Source: Streptomyces umbrinus
Lineage (GTDB): Bacteria > Actinomycetota > Actinomycetes > Streptomycetales > Streptomycetaceae
Length of the DNA: 64,000 nucleotides
Direction: 5' to 3'
Assembly (NCBI RefSeq): GCF_030817415.1
Contig: NZ_JAUSZI010000002.1
Location: 11,755,501-11,819,500, forward strand
A model generated the notes under the pieces. The model was not told where the DNA came from and did not search any database. It saw nothing but the letters and a program-made list of their open reading frames with translations. The translations under genes and the position numbers were made by a program. This document shows, one piece after another, positions 53,933-64,000 of the stretch; the first letter of the stretch is position 1, and every line of letters starts with the position of its first letter.

Positions 53933-55476
53933 GGGCGGCGCGCCGGCAGTCCGCACCGCCCCCACCGACGGGGGGCGGCCGACCCCGCCGGCACGGGGAA
54001 CGCCTCGCGGACGCCGCGGACGGGCGGCTGCCCGTGCTCGACGGCGGCGGTCGGATGCTGCGTAAGGCGTTTCCCGACCACTGGTCCTTCCTCCTGGGCG
54101 AGATCGCGCTCTACAGCCTCGTTGTCCTACTGGTCACCGGGGTCTGGCTGACGCTGTTCTTCAAGCCGGAGATGAGTGAGGTGGTGTATCAGGGGCAGTA
54201 CGAGCCGCTGCGAGGTGTGCGGATGTCGGCAGCGTTCGATTCCACCCTGCACATCAGCTTCGACGTACGCGGCGGACTCCTGGTGCGACAGACACACCAC
54301 TGGGCGGCGCTCGTCTTCGTCGCCGCGATCGGCGTGCACCTGCTGCGGATCTTCTTCACCGGGGCCTTCCGCAGGCCCCGGGAAGTGAACTGGGTCATCG
54401 GCGTCACGCTGTTCGTGCTCGCTCTCGCCGAGGGCTTCGCGGGCTACTCGCTCCCCGACGACCTGCTGTCCGGCACGGGGCTGCGTATCGCGCAGGGCAT
54501 CATGCTGTCGATCCCGGTCGTGGGCACCTACGTGAGCATGTTCGTGTTCGGTGCCCAGTTCCCCGGCGAGGACATCGTCACGCGGCTCTACAGCATGCAC
54601 ATCCTGTTGTTGCCCGGGGCGCTGATCGCCCTGGTCACCGTGCATCTGGTCCTGGTCTTCTATCTGAAGCACACTCAGTGGCGCGGTCCCGGGAGGTCGC
54701 GGCAAAACGCCGTCGGCAAGCCGTTTTTCCCGCAGTTCGTGGCCTCTTCCGGGGGGCTGTTCTTCATGGTCTTCGGCGTTCTGGCGCTGCTCGGCGGTCT
54801 CGCCCAGATCAACCCGGTGTGGGTGTACGGGCCCTACCGGCCGGACCAGGTGTCCACCGGTTCCCAGCCGGACTGGTACGTCGGTTTCCTGGAGGGGGCG
54901 CTGCGGCTCGTACCACCGTGGGAGACGACCCTCGCCGGTCACACCTTGATGTGGAACGTGCTGCTCCCGGCGGTCGTCCTGCCCGCGCTGCTGTTCCTCG
55001 TCCTGTATCTGTATCCCTTTGTCGAGCAGCGGCTGACCGGGGAGTGGCGTCACGAGCAGCACTTGTGCGACCGGCCGCGGGAGCGCCCTGTGCGTACCGG
55101 TCTGGGTGCTGCCGGAGTCACCTTCTTCGGCGTCCTGCTGCTGGCCGGTGGCAACGACATCGTGGCGCAGACCTTCCGGGTCTCCCTCAACACCCTCACC
55201 TGGGTGCTGCGCGTCGCCCTCGTGGCGGGGCCCGTCCTCGCCTTCCTTGTCACCCGTCGGCTCTGCCACGCCCTCCTGGATACCGAACGTGGGCGTCTTG
55301 AGGACGGGGAGGAGACAGGAGAGGTGCGGCAGACCGTGGCAGGCGGGTACGAGAGCAGCCACCGGCCTGTCGACCGGTTCAGGCCCGGGGCTCCCCGGAT
55401 CCCGGTCAGCCCTGCCGACGGGCGTACTGGAACACCATCCCCAGAACCCCCCGAGCGAGCACCCCGAAACCGATGA
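53929..55476 (+). CDS. qcrB: cytochrome b subunit of a bc complex (QcrB paralogue)
   Basis: This is a 515-residue membrane protein of the bc1-type cytochrome b family. Heme ligands are in HHWAALVFVAAIGVHLLRIF and RLYSMHILLLPGALIALVTVHL. GYSLPDDLLSGTGLRIA is the Qo-site region, and the PEWY motif equivalent is PDWYVGFLEGALRLVPPWE. The start is GTG at 53929, with GGAGGACAA before it. No Rieske (qcrA) or cytochrome c (qcrC) gene is adjacent. The 3' end overlaps ctaF on the other strand by 71 bp. Confidence 0.88.
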   Translation: MRAARRQSAPPPPTGGGRPRRHGERLADAADGRLPVLDGGGRMLRKAFPDHWSFLLGEIALYSLVVLLVTGVWLTLFFKPEMSEVVYQGQYEPLRGVRMSAAFDSTLHISFDVRGGLLVRQTHHWAALVFVAAIGVHLLRIFFTGAFRRPREVNWVIGVTLFVLALAEGFAGYSLPDDLLSGTGLRIAQGIMLSIPVVGTYVSMFVFGAQFPGEDIVTRLYSMHILLLPGALIALVTVHLVLVFYLKHTQWRGPGRSRQNAVGKPFFPQFVASSGGLFFMVFGVLALLGGLAQINPVWVYGPYRPDQVSTGSQPDWYVGFLEGALRLVPPWETTLAGHTLMWNVLLPAVVLPALLFLVLYLYPFVEQRLTGEWRHEQHLCDRPRERPVRTGLGAAGVTFFGVLLLAGGNDIVAQTFRVSLNTLTWVLRVALVAGPVLAFLVTRRLCHALLDTERGRLEDGEETGEVRQTVAGGYESSHRPVDRFRPGAPRIPVSPADGRTGTPSPEPPERAPRNR

Positions 55477-55795
55477 GGAACAGCCACAGCCCGTAGACCA
55501 CACCCGTGGACGTGATCGCGAAGCCGAGAGCGGTGACGACCGGCCAGGGGCTCTGCGGCGGGAAGAACTCCAACGGCCCGCTGGAGTCGGCGACTTCCGC
55601 GTCGGTACGGTCCTGGGGGCGTCGGCCCTTGCGCCGGTACTGCATGGCGCAGAAGAAGCTCACCAGGGCGCCCATCAGGAAGGCGACCACCAGGGCAGCC
55701 GTTCCGGCCGGGTCGTGTGACCACCAGCCGTACAGCGCGGCGGCACCGGCGAAGAACGCGGCCACGCCACCGAAGAGGAATGCCTCGACCTTCAT
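55406..55795 (-). CDS. ctaF: cytochrome c oxidase subunit IV
   Basis: This is the 129-residue actinobacterial subunit IV (CtaF), with four hydrophobic helices ([39 protein letters not shown], then two C-terminal ones). [19 protein letters not shown] is the conserved centre. The ATG overlaps the ctaD stop (ATGA), so the two form one operon. Confidence 0.88.
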   Translation of the reverse strand: MKVEAFLFGGVAAFFAGAAALYGWWSHDPAGTAALVVAFLMGALVSFFCAMQYRRKGRRPQDRTDAEVADSSGPLEFFPPQSPWPVVTALGFAITSTGVVYGLWLFLIGFGVLARGVLGMVFQYARRQG

Positions 55796-57465
55796 CGCAG
55801 TCCTTCCTTCTTCGCCTGTTTGACGATGTCGGGATGGTGCAGGTCGAAGGCGGGTGACTCGGAGCGCACCTGGGGAAGGGCCACGAAGTTGTGGCGGGGC
55901 GGCGGACAGGACGTCGCCCATTCCAGCCCGCGTCCGTAGCCCCAGGGATCGTCCTCGTCCACGCGCGTGCCGTAGCGGGCGGTGTGCCAGACGTTGAAGA
56001 GGAACGGCAGCGTGGAGATGCCGAGCAGGAAGGCGCCCACGGACGACAGGGTGTTGAGCAGTGTGAAGCCGTCGGCAGCCAGGTAGTCGGCGTACCTGCG
56101 CGGCATCCCCGCCTCGCCGAGCCAGTGCTGCACCAGGAAGGTCAGGTGGAAGGCGGGGAACAGCAGCCAGAAGTGCAGCTTGCCGAGCCGCTCGTCGAGC
56201 ATCTTGCCCGTGAACTTGGGCCACCAGAAGTAGAAACCGGCGAACATCGCGAAGACCACGGTGCCGAACAGCACGTAGTGCAGGTGGGCCACGATGAAGT
56301 ACGAGTCGGTGAGGTGGAAGTCGAGGGGCGGGGAGGCGATGAGCACCCCGCTCAGGCCGCCGAGCAGGAACGACACCAGGAAGCCGAGCGCCCACAGCAT
56401 CGGCGTTTCGAACGAGATCGACCCCTTGAGCATGGTGCCGATCCACGCGAAGAACTTGATCCCGGTGGGTACCGCGATCAGGAACGACATCAGGGAGAAG
56501 AACGGCAGCAGCACCGCACCGGTGGCGAACATGTGGTGCGCCCACACGACCGCCGACAGCATGGTGATCGCGATCGTCGCCCCGATGAGCGGCAGGTACC
56601 CGAACAGCGGCTTGCGCGAGAACACCGGCAGGATCTCCGAGATGATCCCGAAGAACGGCAGCGCGACGATGTAGACCTCCGGGTGACCGAAGAACCAGAA
56701 GAGGTGCTGCCAGAGCAGGGCGCCCCCGTTCGCCGGGTCGAAGATGTGCCCGCCGAACTTGCGGTCCGCTTCCAGGGCGAGCAGCGCGGCGGTCAGGACC
56801 GGGAACGCCGGCAGTACCAGGATCGAGGTGAACAGGATGTTCCACGTGAAGATCGGCATCCGGAACATCGTCATGCCGGGCGCGCGCAGACACAGGATCG
56901 TCGTGATGAAGTTGACCGCACCGAGCGTCGTCGACACTCCCGTGACGACCAGCCCCATCACCCACAGGTCACCGCCGGCGCCGGGGGAGTGGTAGGAACT
57001 GTTCAGCGGCGCGTATGCGAACCAGCCGAACGCCGCGGCGCCGCCCGGCACCAGGAAGCCGGCCACGACCATCAGCCCGCCGAACAGGTACATCCAGTAG
57101 GACAAGGCGTTCAGGCGTGGGAAGGCGACATCCGGGGCACCGATCTGCAGGGGCATCACCGCGTTGGCGAAGCCCGCGAACATCGGGGTGGCGAAGAGCA
57201 GCATCATGATCGTGCCATGGATCGTGAAGAGCTGGTTGTAGGTGTGCTCGTTCACGAACTGCAGTCCGGGGCGGGCGAGTTCGGCCCGCATCGCCAGCGC
57301 CAGCAGGCCGGCGAACAGGAAGAAGCCGAAGGCCGTGACCATGTAGAGACGGCCGATCTCCTTGTGATCCGTCGTCGTGGCCCAGCGCAGCAGCGTATGA
57401 CCCAGCGACTTTCTCGAGGCCGACGGAGACTCGGCTTTGTCGGCGCGTTCAGAGAGCTCGGTCAT
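55792..57465 (-). CDS. ctaD: cytochrome c oxidase subunit I
   Basis: This is a 557-residue heme-copper oxidase catalytic subunit with 12 helices. [12 protein letters not shown] gives the low-spin heme ligand; [16 protein letters not shown] gives CuB His and the His-Tyr cross-link; [10 protein letters not shown] the other CuB His pair; [12 protein letters not shown] the heme a3 and heme a ligands. The ATG at 57465 has GAGGAGG 4 bases upstream. Subunits II and III are not present. The K- and D-channel residues were not checked in detail. Confidence 0.93.
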   Translation of the reverse strand: MTELSERADKAESPSASRKSLGHTLLRWATTTDHKEIGRLYMVTAFGFFLFAGLLALAMRAELARPGLQFVNEHTYNQLFTIHGTIMMLLFATPMFAGFANAVMPLQIGAPDVAFPRLNALSYWMYLFGGLMVVAGFLVPGGAAAFGWFAYAPLNSSYHSPGAGGDLWVMGLVVTGVSTTLGAVNFITTILCLRAPGMTMFRMPIFTWNILFTSILVLPAFPVLTAALLALEADRKFGGHIFDPANGGALLWQHLFWFFGHPEVYIVALPFFGIISEILPVFSRKPLFGYLPLIGATIAITMLSAVVWAHHMFATGAVLLPFFSLMSFLIAVPTGIKFFAWIGTMLKGSISFETPMLWALGFLVSFLLGGLSGVLIASPPLDFHLTDSYFIVAHLHYVLFGTVVFAMFAGFYFWWPKFTGKMLDERLGKLHFWLLFPAFHLTFLVQHWLGEAGMPRRYADYLAADGFTLLNTLSSVGAFLLGISTLPFLFNVWHTARYGTRVDEDDPWGYGRGLEWATSCPPPRHNFVALPQVRSESPAFDLHHPDIVKQAKKEGLR

Positions 57466-57732
57466 CGTCCTCCTCAGCGGGGTACCTCCGGCCCAGGAGG
57501 CACCCCGAGAGCCATGACGCACGGGGAAGCGGCATGCGAGTGCCCTGGCAGCACGGTGGGAAACCGGGCCGGACACCGGCGTCGGCGACGCTATCGGCGA
57601 GCCAACGGAAAACCGCTTGCGCCACGCCCGCTGTCCGTCCTCGGAGGAGTTCGCCCCGGCCGCGCACATCCGAACGTGTGACGCCTCCCGGGCAGGCGGT
57701 ATCCGCTGCCCGGACCTGGGTACCCGGCCAAG

Positions 57733-58098
57733 ATGAACGTCATCGCCTATCAGGCAGCCGCGACGAATCCGGCCGGAGTGATCGCCCTCCTCATCGGCGG
57801 TCTCCTCATCGCCGGTGCCCTGGTGTGGGCCGTACGGCTCGGTATCAAGGTGCGGAGCCGCGAACCAGGGCCGCCGAGACGACACGAACAGCCCACGCTC
57901 CCCGAATCCGGACCGGTCCACGAGACCCGGGAGATGAGGGAACCGAACGAGGTCCCCCGCGCGGCGGACGAGAGCGAAAGGCTCACGCCGCACGATCTTC
58001 GGTCCTCCGGCAGCAGACGCAGCGAGAATCAGAAACGCCGACGCTGGAATCGCGGCTCCAGCGGCTCGTTCGGCGGCGGCGGCCCAGGCAAGACCTGA
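57733..58098 (+). CDS. DUF6479 small membrane protein
   Basis: This 121-residue protein has one helix ([20 protein letters not shown]) after a short N-terminus and then a long charged tail with Pro, Arg and Glu ([20 protein letters not shown]). This matches a Streptomyces DUF6479 pattern I recall. It lies divergent from ctaD. The function is unknown. Confidence 0.65.
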   Translation: MNVIAYQAAATNPAGVIALLIGGLLIAGALVWAVRLGIKVRSREPGPPRRHEQPTLPESGPVHETREMREPNEVPRAADESERLTPHDLRSSGSRRSENQKRRRWNRGSSGSFGGGGPGKT

Positions 58099-58351
58099 CG
58101 ACGACCCACTGGGTGTACCACGTGTCCGCCCTGGTCGGCGCGGGAGTCCTGTGTGCCGATGACCGGACGAGTTCCCCACGAGAGCCGACCGACGCCTTCC
58201 GACGGCCGGGCTGGAGTCTTCGTACGGCTCTCCCGGCTACTCGGTGCCTCGCACAAGTCGAGGAGGCCAGGCAGCTTGACGACCGGTGCACCCACTGGAC
58301 CACCAGGATCGGCGGGTGCGGCGCGAGTTCGACACCGAGATCGTCACAAGC

Positions 58352-58798
58352 TCAGTCCTGGTCGAGCAGAGGCGCGAGGAAGCCTTCCCAGTCCAGGTGA
58401 TCGCTCTCCGTGTCCCGGGGAACGAGCTGCAGGGTGACGTCCAGCCAGTTGGAGATCACGTCCCGTTCCATCTGGAAGACGGCGCAGCTCCTGAGCGGCC
58501 CGAGCCGGATACGCAGCCATCCACATCCGTCCGTCTGATGGACGGGCCATATGGCCACGTCGCCGATCCCCTCATGGCGGCGCAGCCCGAGCAGGAGTGC
58601 CTCTCGTGACAGGGACCAGTGGATCGAGGCGCCGTCGGTTTTCAGGCCGATGCGGACGGCGAACGGGTCCAGGGACGTGTAGTGCAACTCCAGGTCGAGG
58701 GGTACGGCAGGGCGGCCGTCGCGGACCAGGTGCGTACGGTGGTGCAGTGTGGTGGTGCGGTGGGGGTGAAATTCCGTCAGCGTGACTGGCTTTGACAC
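58352..58798 (-). CDS. SsgA-family sporulation/cell division protein
   Basis: This is a 148-residue member of the SsgA-like (SALP) family, found only in morphologically complex actinobacteria, where the proteins control septum site and wall synthesis. The conserved core is VPLDLELHYTSLDPFAVRIG, then LKTDGASIHWSLSREALLLG and GDVAIWPVHQTDGCGWLRIR. The ending EGFLAPLLDQD is typical. The gaps on each side (58099-58351 and 58799-59050) hold nothing that I recognise. Confidence 0.88.
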   Translation of the reverse strand: MSKPVTLTEFHPHRTTTLHHRTHLVRDGRPAVPLDLELHYTSLDPFAVRIGLKTDGASIHWSLSREALLLGLRRHEGIGDVAIWPVHQTDGCGWLRIRLGPLRSCAVFQMERDVISNWLDVTLQLVPRDTESDHLDWEGFLAPLLDQD

Positions 58799-59050
58799 GA
58801 GTGATCACTTCCGAAGCGTGAATGCGACAGGCCGACGGCCGCCCGCCCTCCTCGTACCTGCCGTCTCAAGCACGGGGTAGGACAGGTACCCCCGATTGTG
58901 GTGTTGCAACGGCTCCTGGAGCCCAAGGCGCAGGCCCGCCCCTCTCTTCCTGATCGCTGCCGGAGTGCTCGAGACGGACATCTGGGATTTCGTTTCCCGG
59001 TACGGAGAACGCGATACCTGAGAGGAACTCGTCATGAGTCGGGAGGACCT

Positions 59051-60040
59051 ATGAGCGGGACGAAACGACAGCGCCGGAATCGGACGGGCGACGGCCAGGA
59101 TGTTCGGCGCCCGCGGAGCCCGGGTGGCACTGCTCGCTCGTGGGAGGACGGGGCTCGACGCGGCTGCGGCCGACGTGCAGGACGCGGGTGGTCACGCGTT
59201 GCCCATCGTGGCCGACATGGCCGAACCCGACCAGGTCGAGGAGGCGGCCCGCCGCGTCGAGGAGGAGCTGGGCCCCATCGACGTTTGGGTGAACAACGCC
59301 TTCACCGCCGCCTTCGGCACCTTCATGGACGTGTCGCCGGAGGAGTTCCTCCAGGCGACGAGGTCGACCTATCTGGGCTATGTGAATGGCAGCCGTGCCG
59401 CCCTCGCCCGGATGCTGCCCCGGGACGGGGCACGATCGTGCAGGTCGGATCTGCCCTCGCCTACCGGGGTGTCCCGCTGCAGAGCGCGTACAGCGGCGCC
59501 AAGCACGCGATCCAGGGCTTCATCGAATCGGTGCGCTGCGAGCTGCTGCACGAGAAGTCCGGGGTCCGGGTCACGATGGTCCAGATGCCGGCCGTCAACA
59601 CCCCCCAGTTCACCTGGCTGCGCACGCATCTGCCCCGGCACGCTCAGTCGGTGCCCCCGATCTACCAGCTGGAGGCCGCTGCCCGCGCTGTGCTGCGCGC
59701 CGCCGACCATCCGCAGCGGCGCGAGTACTGGGTCGGTGCCTCGACAGTGGCGACGTTGCTGGCGAACTCCGTCGTACCGGGACTGCTGGACCGCTACCTC
59801 GCACGCGGTGGATTCGAGGCGCAGCAGACCGACGCCTTTCCGCCGACCACCGGGCACGGCAATCTCTTCGAGCCGGCGGACGAGAAGGGGGACTACGGCA
59901 CTCATGGCGTCTTCGACGACCGGGCTCACGCCTCCAGCCCGCAGCTGTGGGCCAGCCGTCACTACGTCGGACAGGCCGTAGCCGCCGCAGGATTCGCCGG
60001 GGCAGGTTACGCCGTACTGCGCCGATGTCTCAGGTCCTGA
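59051..60040 (+). pseudogene. SDR-family oxidoreductase, N-terminal deletion and frameshift
   Basis: GIGRATARMFGARGARVALL starts at about 59078, but the TGASS part of the cofactor loop is missing and replaced by a short unrelated N-terminus (MSGTKRQ). The frame continues to AALARMLPRDG near 59425. There a one- or two-base indel shifts it into the frame GTIVQVGSALAYRGVPLQSA YSGAKHAIQGF, which has the YxxxK pair. The rest of the protein is complete to 60040 (AGYAVLRRCLRS). Confidence 0.75.
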
Positions 60041-60230
60041 CCGTCGGCTGACCCTCAGCCGGCAGGCGGGGACAGCGGGCGAGGGGGCAGGCGTACCGCT
60101 CACCTCCCGGGATGCGCATGCGGCCCGCGCAGCTTCGCGTGTGTACCGAATGCTCTGCCCGGTTTGCGTGGGTGAGGCCAGGGATACACGGTCGGAGCAT
60201 CCCGGTCGCTGCAGGAGAGAGGAAAGAACC

Positions 60231-60791
60231 ATGGGCCACGGTGGAGATGTCATCGCGGAACTGACCACCGATCACCACGAGGTCGAGGAACTCTTCGGGC
60301 GGATCGACGCGCTGCCCCCGGGGGACAAGCAACGCCAGGTGTACGCCGAACAGGCAGTGATCGAGCTGGTGCGGCACTCGGTCGCCGAGGAGATGTACCT
60401 CTATCCGGCCGTACGCCAGGTCCTGCCGGACGGCGACACGATCGCCGACAAGGAGATCGAGGACCACGCCGAGGCCGAGCGGACCATGAAGGACCTTGAG
60501 GACGTCGACGCCGACGAGCCGGAATTCGACCGGCTCATCGCCAAGCTGATGACCGAGATCCGCTCGCACATCCGCGACGAGGAGGACAACCTCTTCCCGA
60601 AGCTGCGGTCCGTGGCCTCCGAGGACGAGCTGATGAAGCTGGGCGACGAGATCCGCCAGGCCAAGAAGACCGCTCCGACCCGCCCGCACCCGTCTGCTCC
60701 GGACACCCCGCCCGCCAACAAGCTGCTGGCCCCCGGCGCGGGCATGGTGGACCGCCTCAGAGACGCCCTGACGGGACGCGGCAAGGACTGA
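60231..60791 (+). CDS. hemerythrin-domain protein
   Basis: This is a 186-residue protein with a hemerythrin HHE-type domain (about residues 1-135) that would bind a di-iron site. Ligand-bearing helices include TDHHEVEELFGRI, VRHSVAEEMYLYPAV, IEDHAEAERTMKDL and IRSHIRDEEDNLFPKL. A Pro-rich tail follows (TAPTRPHPSAPDTPPANK). The ATG at 60231 has GGAGAGAGGAAAGAA before it. It may bind oxygen, iron or NO; this is not shown by sequence. Confidence 0.88.
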   Translation: MGHGGDVIAELTTDHHEVEELFGRIDALPPGDKQRQVYAEQAVIELVRHSVAEEMYLYPAVRQVLPDGDTIADKEIEDHAEAERTMKDLEDVDADEPEFDRLIAKLMTEIRSHIRDEEDNLFPKLRSVASEDELMKLGDEIRQAKKTAPTRPHPSAPDTPPANKLLAPGAGMVDRLRDALTGRGKD

Positions 60792-60860
60792 CGCAGCAAG
60801 GCGCCCGAGCCGGGCCCGGACGCCGACGCGCATCAGTGACTCCACAGCGGAAGGTTGTTC

Positions 60861-62272
60861 ATGGACCCGGTCGATCTGCCCCTGCCCGTCGTCCGCCGCC
60901 CGTCGACTTCTAACGACGTCGACATCGACGCCCTTCAACGGGAGCTGCGTGCCCGGGTCGACGGGGAGGTCCGGTTCGACCCGGGTACGCGTGCGGCGTA
61001 CTCGACGGACGGCTCCAACTACCGGCAGGTGCCGATCGGGGTCGTCGTCCCGCGGACGGCGGAGGCAACCGTTGAAGCAGTGACGGTGTGCCGCGAGCAC
61101 GGGGCACCGCTGCTGTCCCGGGGCGGAGGCACCAGCCTGGCCGGCGAATGCTGCAACACAGCGGTGGTCCTGGACTGGAGCAAGTACTGCGACCGGCTGC
61201 TGTCCGTGGACCCTCACCACCGGCGGTGCGTGGTCGAGCCGGGCATCGTCCTGGACGACCTGAACCGGCAGCTGGCCGAGTACGGCCTGCAGTACGGGCC
61301 GAAGCCGGCCACCCACCCGAGACGCTCGGCGGTGTCGCGCCCGAGCGGGGCGTGCCCCTCTTCGCCGAGCAGCGGTTCACCGACTGGTGGCGCGAGCGGG
61401 GCGGACCGCGCGGCGAAGGGCACCGGGGCGAGGTCGTCGTGTGGCCCGACACCTTCACCGACCACTTTCACCCCGCGATCGGCAAGGCCGCCGTGGAGGT
61501 CCTGGAAGCGGCCGGCTTCACGGTCAAAGTGCCCGACGCGGCGGTGTGCTGCGGACTGACCTGGATCTCCACCGGGCAACTGGGCATCGCCAGGCGGGTC
61601 CTCGGCCACACGATCGACGTCCTGCGCGAAGACCTGCGCCGGGGCACGCCCGTGGTCGGCCTCGAACCGAGCTGCACGGCCGTCTTCCGCGCCGACGCGG
61701 CCGAACTGCTGCCCAAGGACCCGGACGTGGCGCGCCTGCGTGAGCAGACCCGCACCCTGGCCGAACTCCTCGTCGAACGCGCCGACGACTGGCAGCCGCC
61801 GCGTGTCGACGCCCGTGCGGTGGTCCAGCGGCACTGCCACCAGTACGCCGTCATGGGCTTCGACGCCGAGGGGAAGATCCTCGAACGCGCCGGGGTCGAC
61901 GCCGACGTACTGGACGCCGGCTGCTGCGGACTGGCCGGAAACTTCGGCTTCGAGAAGGACCACTACGAGGTGTCCATGGCCTGCGCCGAGGCCGGACTGC
62001 TGCCCGCCGTGCGGGAGGCGGACGACGCGACACTGGTCCTCGCGGACGGCTTCAGCTGCCGCACGCAGGTCGACCAGGCCGACATCGGACGCACCCCCTT
62101 GCACCTGGCGGAAGTCCTGGCGGCGGCCCTCCGCGGACGGGACACCCGGCCGGACCGCCCCTCGCCCCCCGGACTGCGCGCACTGCTGCCCCTGGGCGCG
62201 GTCGCTGCGGCCACCGCGACGCTGGCCGCACTCGTCAGAGCGCGGCACTTCCGTCGCTGGCCCTTCCCTTGA
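60861..62272 (+). pseudogene. GlcD/GlpC-type FAD-linked oxidase, internal deletion
   Basis: The first 150 residues are the N-terminus of an FAD_binding_4 oxidase (VVVPRTAEATVEAVTVCREH, LLSRGGGTSLAGECCNTAVV). At about 61310 the frame jumps to the C-terminal region of the same protein class: CCG domains with VCCGLTWISTGQLGIARR and GLEPSCTAVF, then GCCGLAGNFGFEKDHYEVSM. The middle (rest of the FAD domain and 4Fe-4S domain, several hundred residues) is missing, and the two parts are in different frames. An intact member has about 950 residues. Confidence 0.75.
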
Positions 62273-62355
62273 GCCGCTTCGACAACCGGTGAACGGCAGG
62301 CATCGGCGACGCGCACGCCGGAACCACGACAGGGTCGCGGCAGAGCCGCTGCTGT

Positions 62356-63061
62356 TTACTGCCCGGCGGAAGTGTCGCTGCGGAAGCGTGCCGAGCACTC
62401 CAGCAGCAGGGCATGGACGAATCCCTGCGGGAGGTTCCCGCGCAGTTGGCGCTGCGAGACGTCGTACTCCTCGGCGAACAGTCCCGTGGGCCCGCATGCC
62501 GAGCGGGTGCGTTCGAACCACCGCACGGCCTCGGTTTCCAGACCCTGCGCGTGAGCGGCCAGCGCCATCGTGAAACCGCACAGCAAAAAGGCGCCTTCCG
62601 CGTCGCCCAGCTGTTCGTCGCCGTGTCGAAACCGGTAGACGTAGCCGTCCTCTGCCAGCCGGTGCATCACTTCCGCGCCGGTGAGCGCGAAGCTTGGGGC
62701 CGGCGGGCGGCACGGCTCCGCGGGCCAGCGGCAGCAGAAGGGCCGCCTCCGGGCCGGCATCGTCGGCGGCGCGCTGCCAGTGGCCGTCGGGATGCAGACA
62801 GCGTGACCGGGTGGCGTCCAGGATGCGCTCCGCCAGCCGGGACCGGTCCTCGGACGCTGAGGTGCGCACTTCAAGCGCCAGGTCGCGCAGGCCCACGACG
62901 CAGGAGAGCCGGGAGTGTGTCCACCAGCGGCTCTCCAGCTCCCACAGCCAGGCGATCTGTCCGCGCGGGTCGATGAGCGCGCCGCGCTCCCCCTCGGCGA
63001 TCAGGGCGTAGTCCCGCAGCACGAAGGGGCTGTCGGTGTCGTTCACGGGGTGGCTGCTCAT
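62356..63061 (-). pseudogene. GH15-type glucoamylase/trehalase, internal deletion
   Basis: The ATG at 63061 begins MSSHPVNDTDSPFVLRDYAL IAEGERGALIDPRGQIAWL, the conserved N-terminus of GH15-like proteins. It then jumps to the C-terminal part WWTHSRLSCVVGLRDLALEV, GHWQRAADDAG; after a frameshift near 62690 it ends with ALTGAEVMHRLAEDGYVYRF, YDVSQRQLRGNLPQGFVHAL. The catalytic centre is lost. Its start overlaps the stop of the enolase-like gene (ATGA). Confidence 0.75.
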
Positions 63062-64000
63062 GCCGTGCGGTGGCAGTCCGCGGCCGCCCGGTTCAGGGTG
63101 AGACCGTGGCCCGGTTCCCCGGACGCCCCCGGCGTGACGGTCCCGCCCTGTGGATCGAGCGGGCCGTGGAACAGCATGGTCTCGATGCGGACGTGGTCGT
63201 GGAACCACTCCAGATGACGGGTGTTGGGCACGGCCGCGGCGACGTGGGCGTGCAGATGTGGGGCGCAGTGACCCGAGATGTGCAGCCCGAGCCCCTCGGC
63301 GACGGCCGCCGCGCGCAACCACACGGTGACGCCACCGCAGCGGGTCACGTCGGCCTGAAGGCAGTCGACGGCTCCGGAGGCCGCCATCCGGGCGAAGTAC
63401 GGCAGGTCGTAGCCGTACTCACCGGCCACGACGTCCGCGGTGACGGCATCGCGCACCTCGCGCAGCCCGGCGAGGTCGTCGGAAGAGACGGGTTCCTCGA
63501 GCCAGATGACGCCGAGATCAGCCATGACCGCGGCTATGCGCACGGCCTGTTTGCGGGTGTAGCCACCGTTCGCGTCGACATACAGCTCCGCCGCGTCGCC
63601 CACGGTGCGGCGGGCCAGTCGGATGCGGTGCAGATCGCAGGCCTCCTGCCGGCCGCAGGATTCGGCGATCTTGATTTTCACGCGGTCGATGCCCTGCTTG
63701 GTCCAGCCGCGCAGTTGCTGTTCGAGCTGGGTGTCGTCGTACGTGGTGAGGCCGCCGCTGCCGTACACCGCGACCTTGTCGCGCGCCGAGCCCAGCAGTC
63801 GCACCAGGGGCAGTCCGAGCAGGCGCGCCTTGAGGTCCCACAGGGCGGTGTCGACGGCGGAGACGGCGCCGGCCTCGATGCCGGGCCTGCCGGTGTTGAG
63901 CACGGACGGCTCATGCGGTCGTTGGCCGCAGGGACTCCGAAGGCGTCCTGCCCGACGACGAGGTCCGCGAGCTCGTGCTCGACGACCGGGACTGTGGCGG
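63058..64000 (-). pseudogene. enolase-superfamily (mandelate racemase-like) protein, partial, frameshifted
   Basis: The gene enters from the right edge. From 63903 to 63058 the frame reads LNTGRPGIEAGAVSAVDTAL WDLKARLLG, then DRVKIKIAE (KxK base), AELYVDANGGYTRKQAV, WLEEPVSSDD and VAGEYGYD (metal ligands Asp, Glu, Glu) and ADVTRCGGVTVW. Upstream (63905-64000), VPVVEHELADLVVGQDAFGV PAANDRM is in another frame. A one-base loss near 63905 separates them. It is probably broken; a sequencing error is possible. Confidence 0.7.

Noticed and set aside
55891..57681. 596-codon open frame on the plus strand
   Set aside because: It is antisense to ctaD, which has all the expected catalytic residues. Its sequence is a Glu/His/Arg-rich shadow.

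Overview
The window is high-GC actinobacterial DNA. Codon use, GTG/TTG starts and the gene families (an SsgA-like sporulation protein, a DUF6479 protein, CspA-type cold shock protein, an actinobacterial cytochrome bc/aa3 pair, MsiK-dependent-looking sugar uptake) all point to a Streptomyces-like organism. It reads as accessory or chromosome-arm DNA: about 25 of roughly 80 entries are broken genes or insertion-sequence debris, and intact genes form short one-to-three-gene modules with their own regulators.

Layout. 0.5-15 kb: regulator/oxidoreductase modules: AraC + SDR, isochorismatase-like hydrolase, alpha/beta hydrolase, glutaminase, a luciferase-like monooxygenase coupled to an F420/NADP-type reductase, AraC + SDR + SnoaL-like protein, and MarR + YjdJ-like GNAT + YjdI/CDGSH-like Fe-S protein, separated by decayed ABC-binding-protein and MerR genes. 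15-25 kb: secreted and small proteins, cold shock gene with terminator, an Imm26-like orphan immunity gene, then a pile of IS elements (IS5, IS630, IS701, IS3). The IS3 element sits inside the IS701 transposase gene with recognisable terminal repeats and a 3-bp target duplication. 25-33.6 kb: a fructan-use module: AKR, LacI regulator, intracellular GH32, ABC binding protein and two permeases, and a divergent secreted GH32, with paired operator-like sites between importer and secreted enzyme. 33.6-38.6 kb: gene debris, then a large fusion of an FAD oxidoreductase with an alpha-oxoamine synthase, followed by a small membrane protein. 38.6-49.6 kb: intact IS110, SDR/TetR pair, IS1380 remnant, enoyl-CoA hydratase + hydrolase, ArsR, aldehyde dehydrogenase, old yellow enzyme. 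49.6-64 kb: a stress/respiration region with an Rv2629-like protein, ANTAR regulator, cytochrome b (QcrB paralogue), cytochrome oxidase subunits I and IV, DUF6479, SsgA-like, hemerythrin, and at the right edge broken SDR, GlcD/GlpC-like, GH15 and enolase-superfamily genes.

How the parts work together. The fructan module is the clearest pathway: the secreted GH32 cuts polymer outside, the ABC system imports fructo-oligosaccharides, the cytoplasmic GH32 finishes hydrolysis, and LacI probably controls both transcription units. The respiratory group lacks Rieske, cytochrome c and oxidase subunits II and III, so it would need partners from elsewhere. The FAD-AOS fusion is the strongest candidate for undescribed chemistry. 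All family assignments are from reading the sequence; no database search was run.
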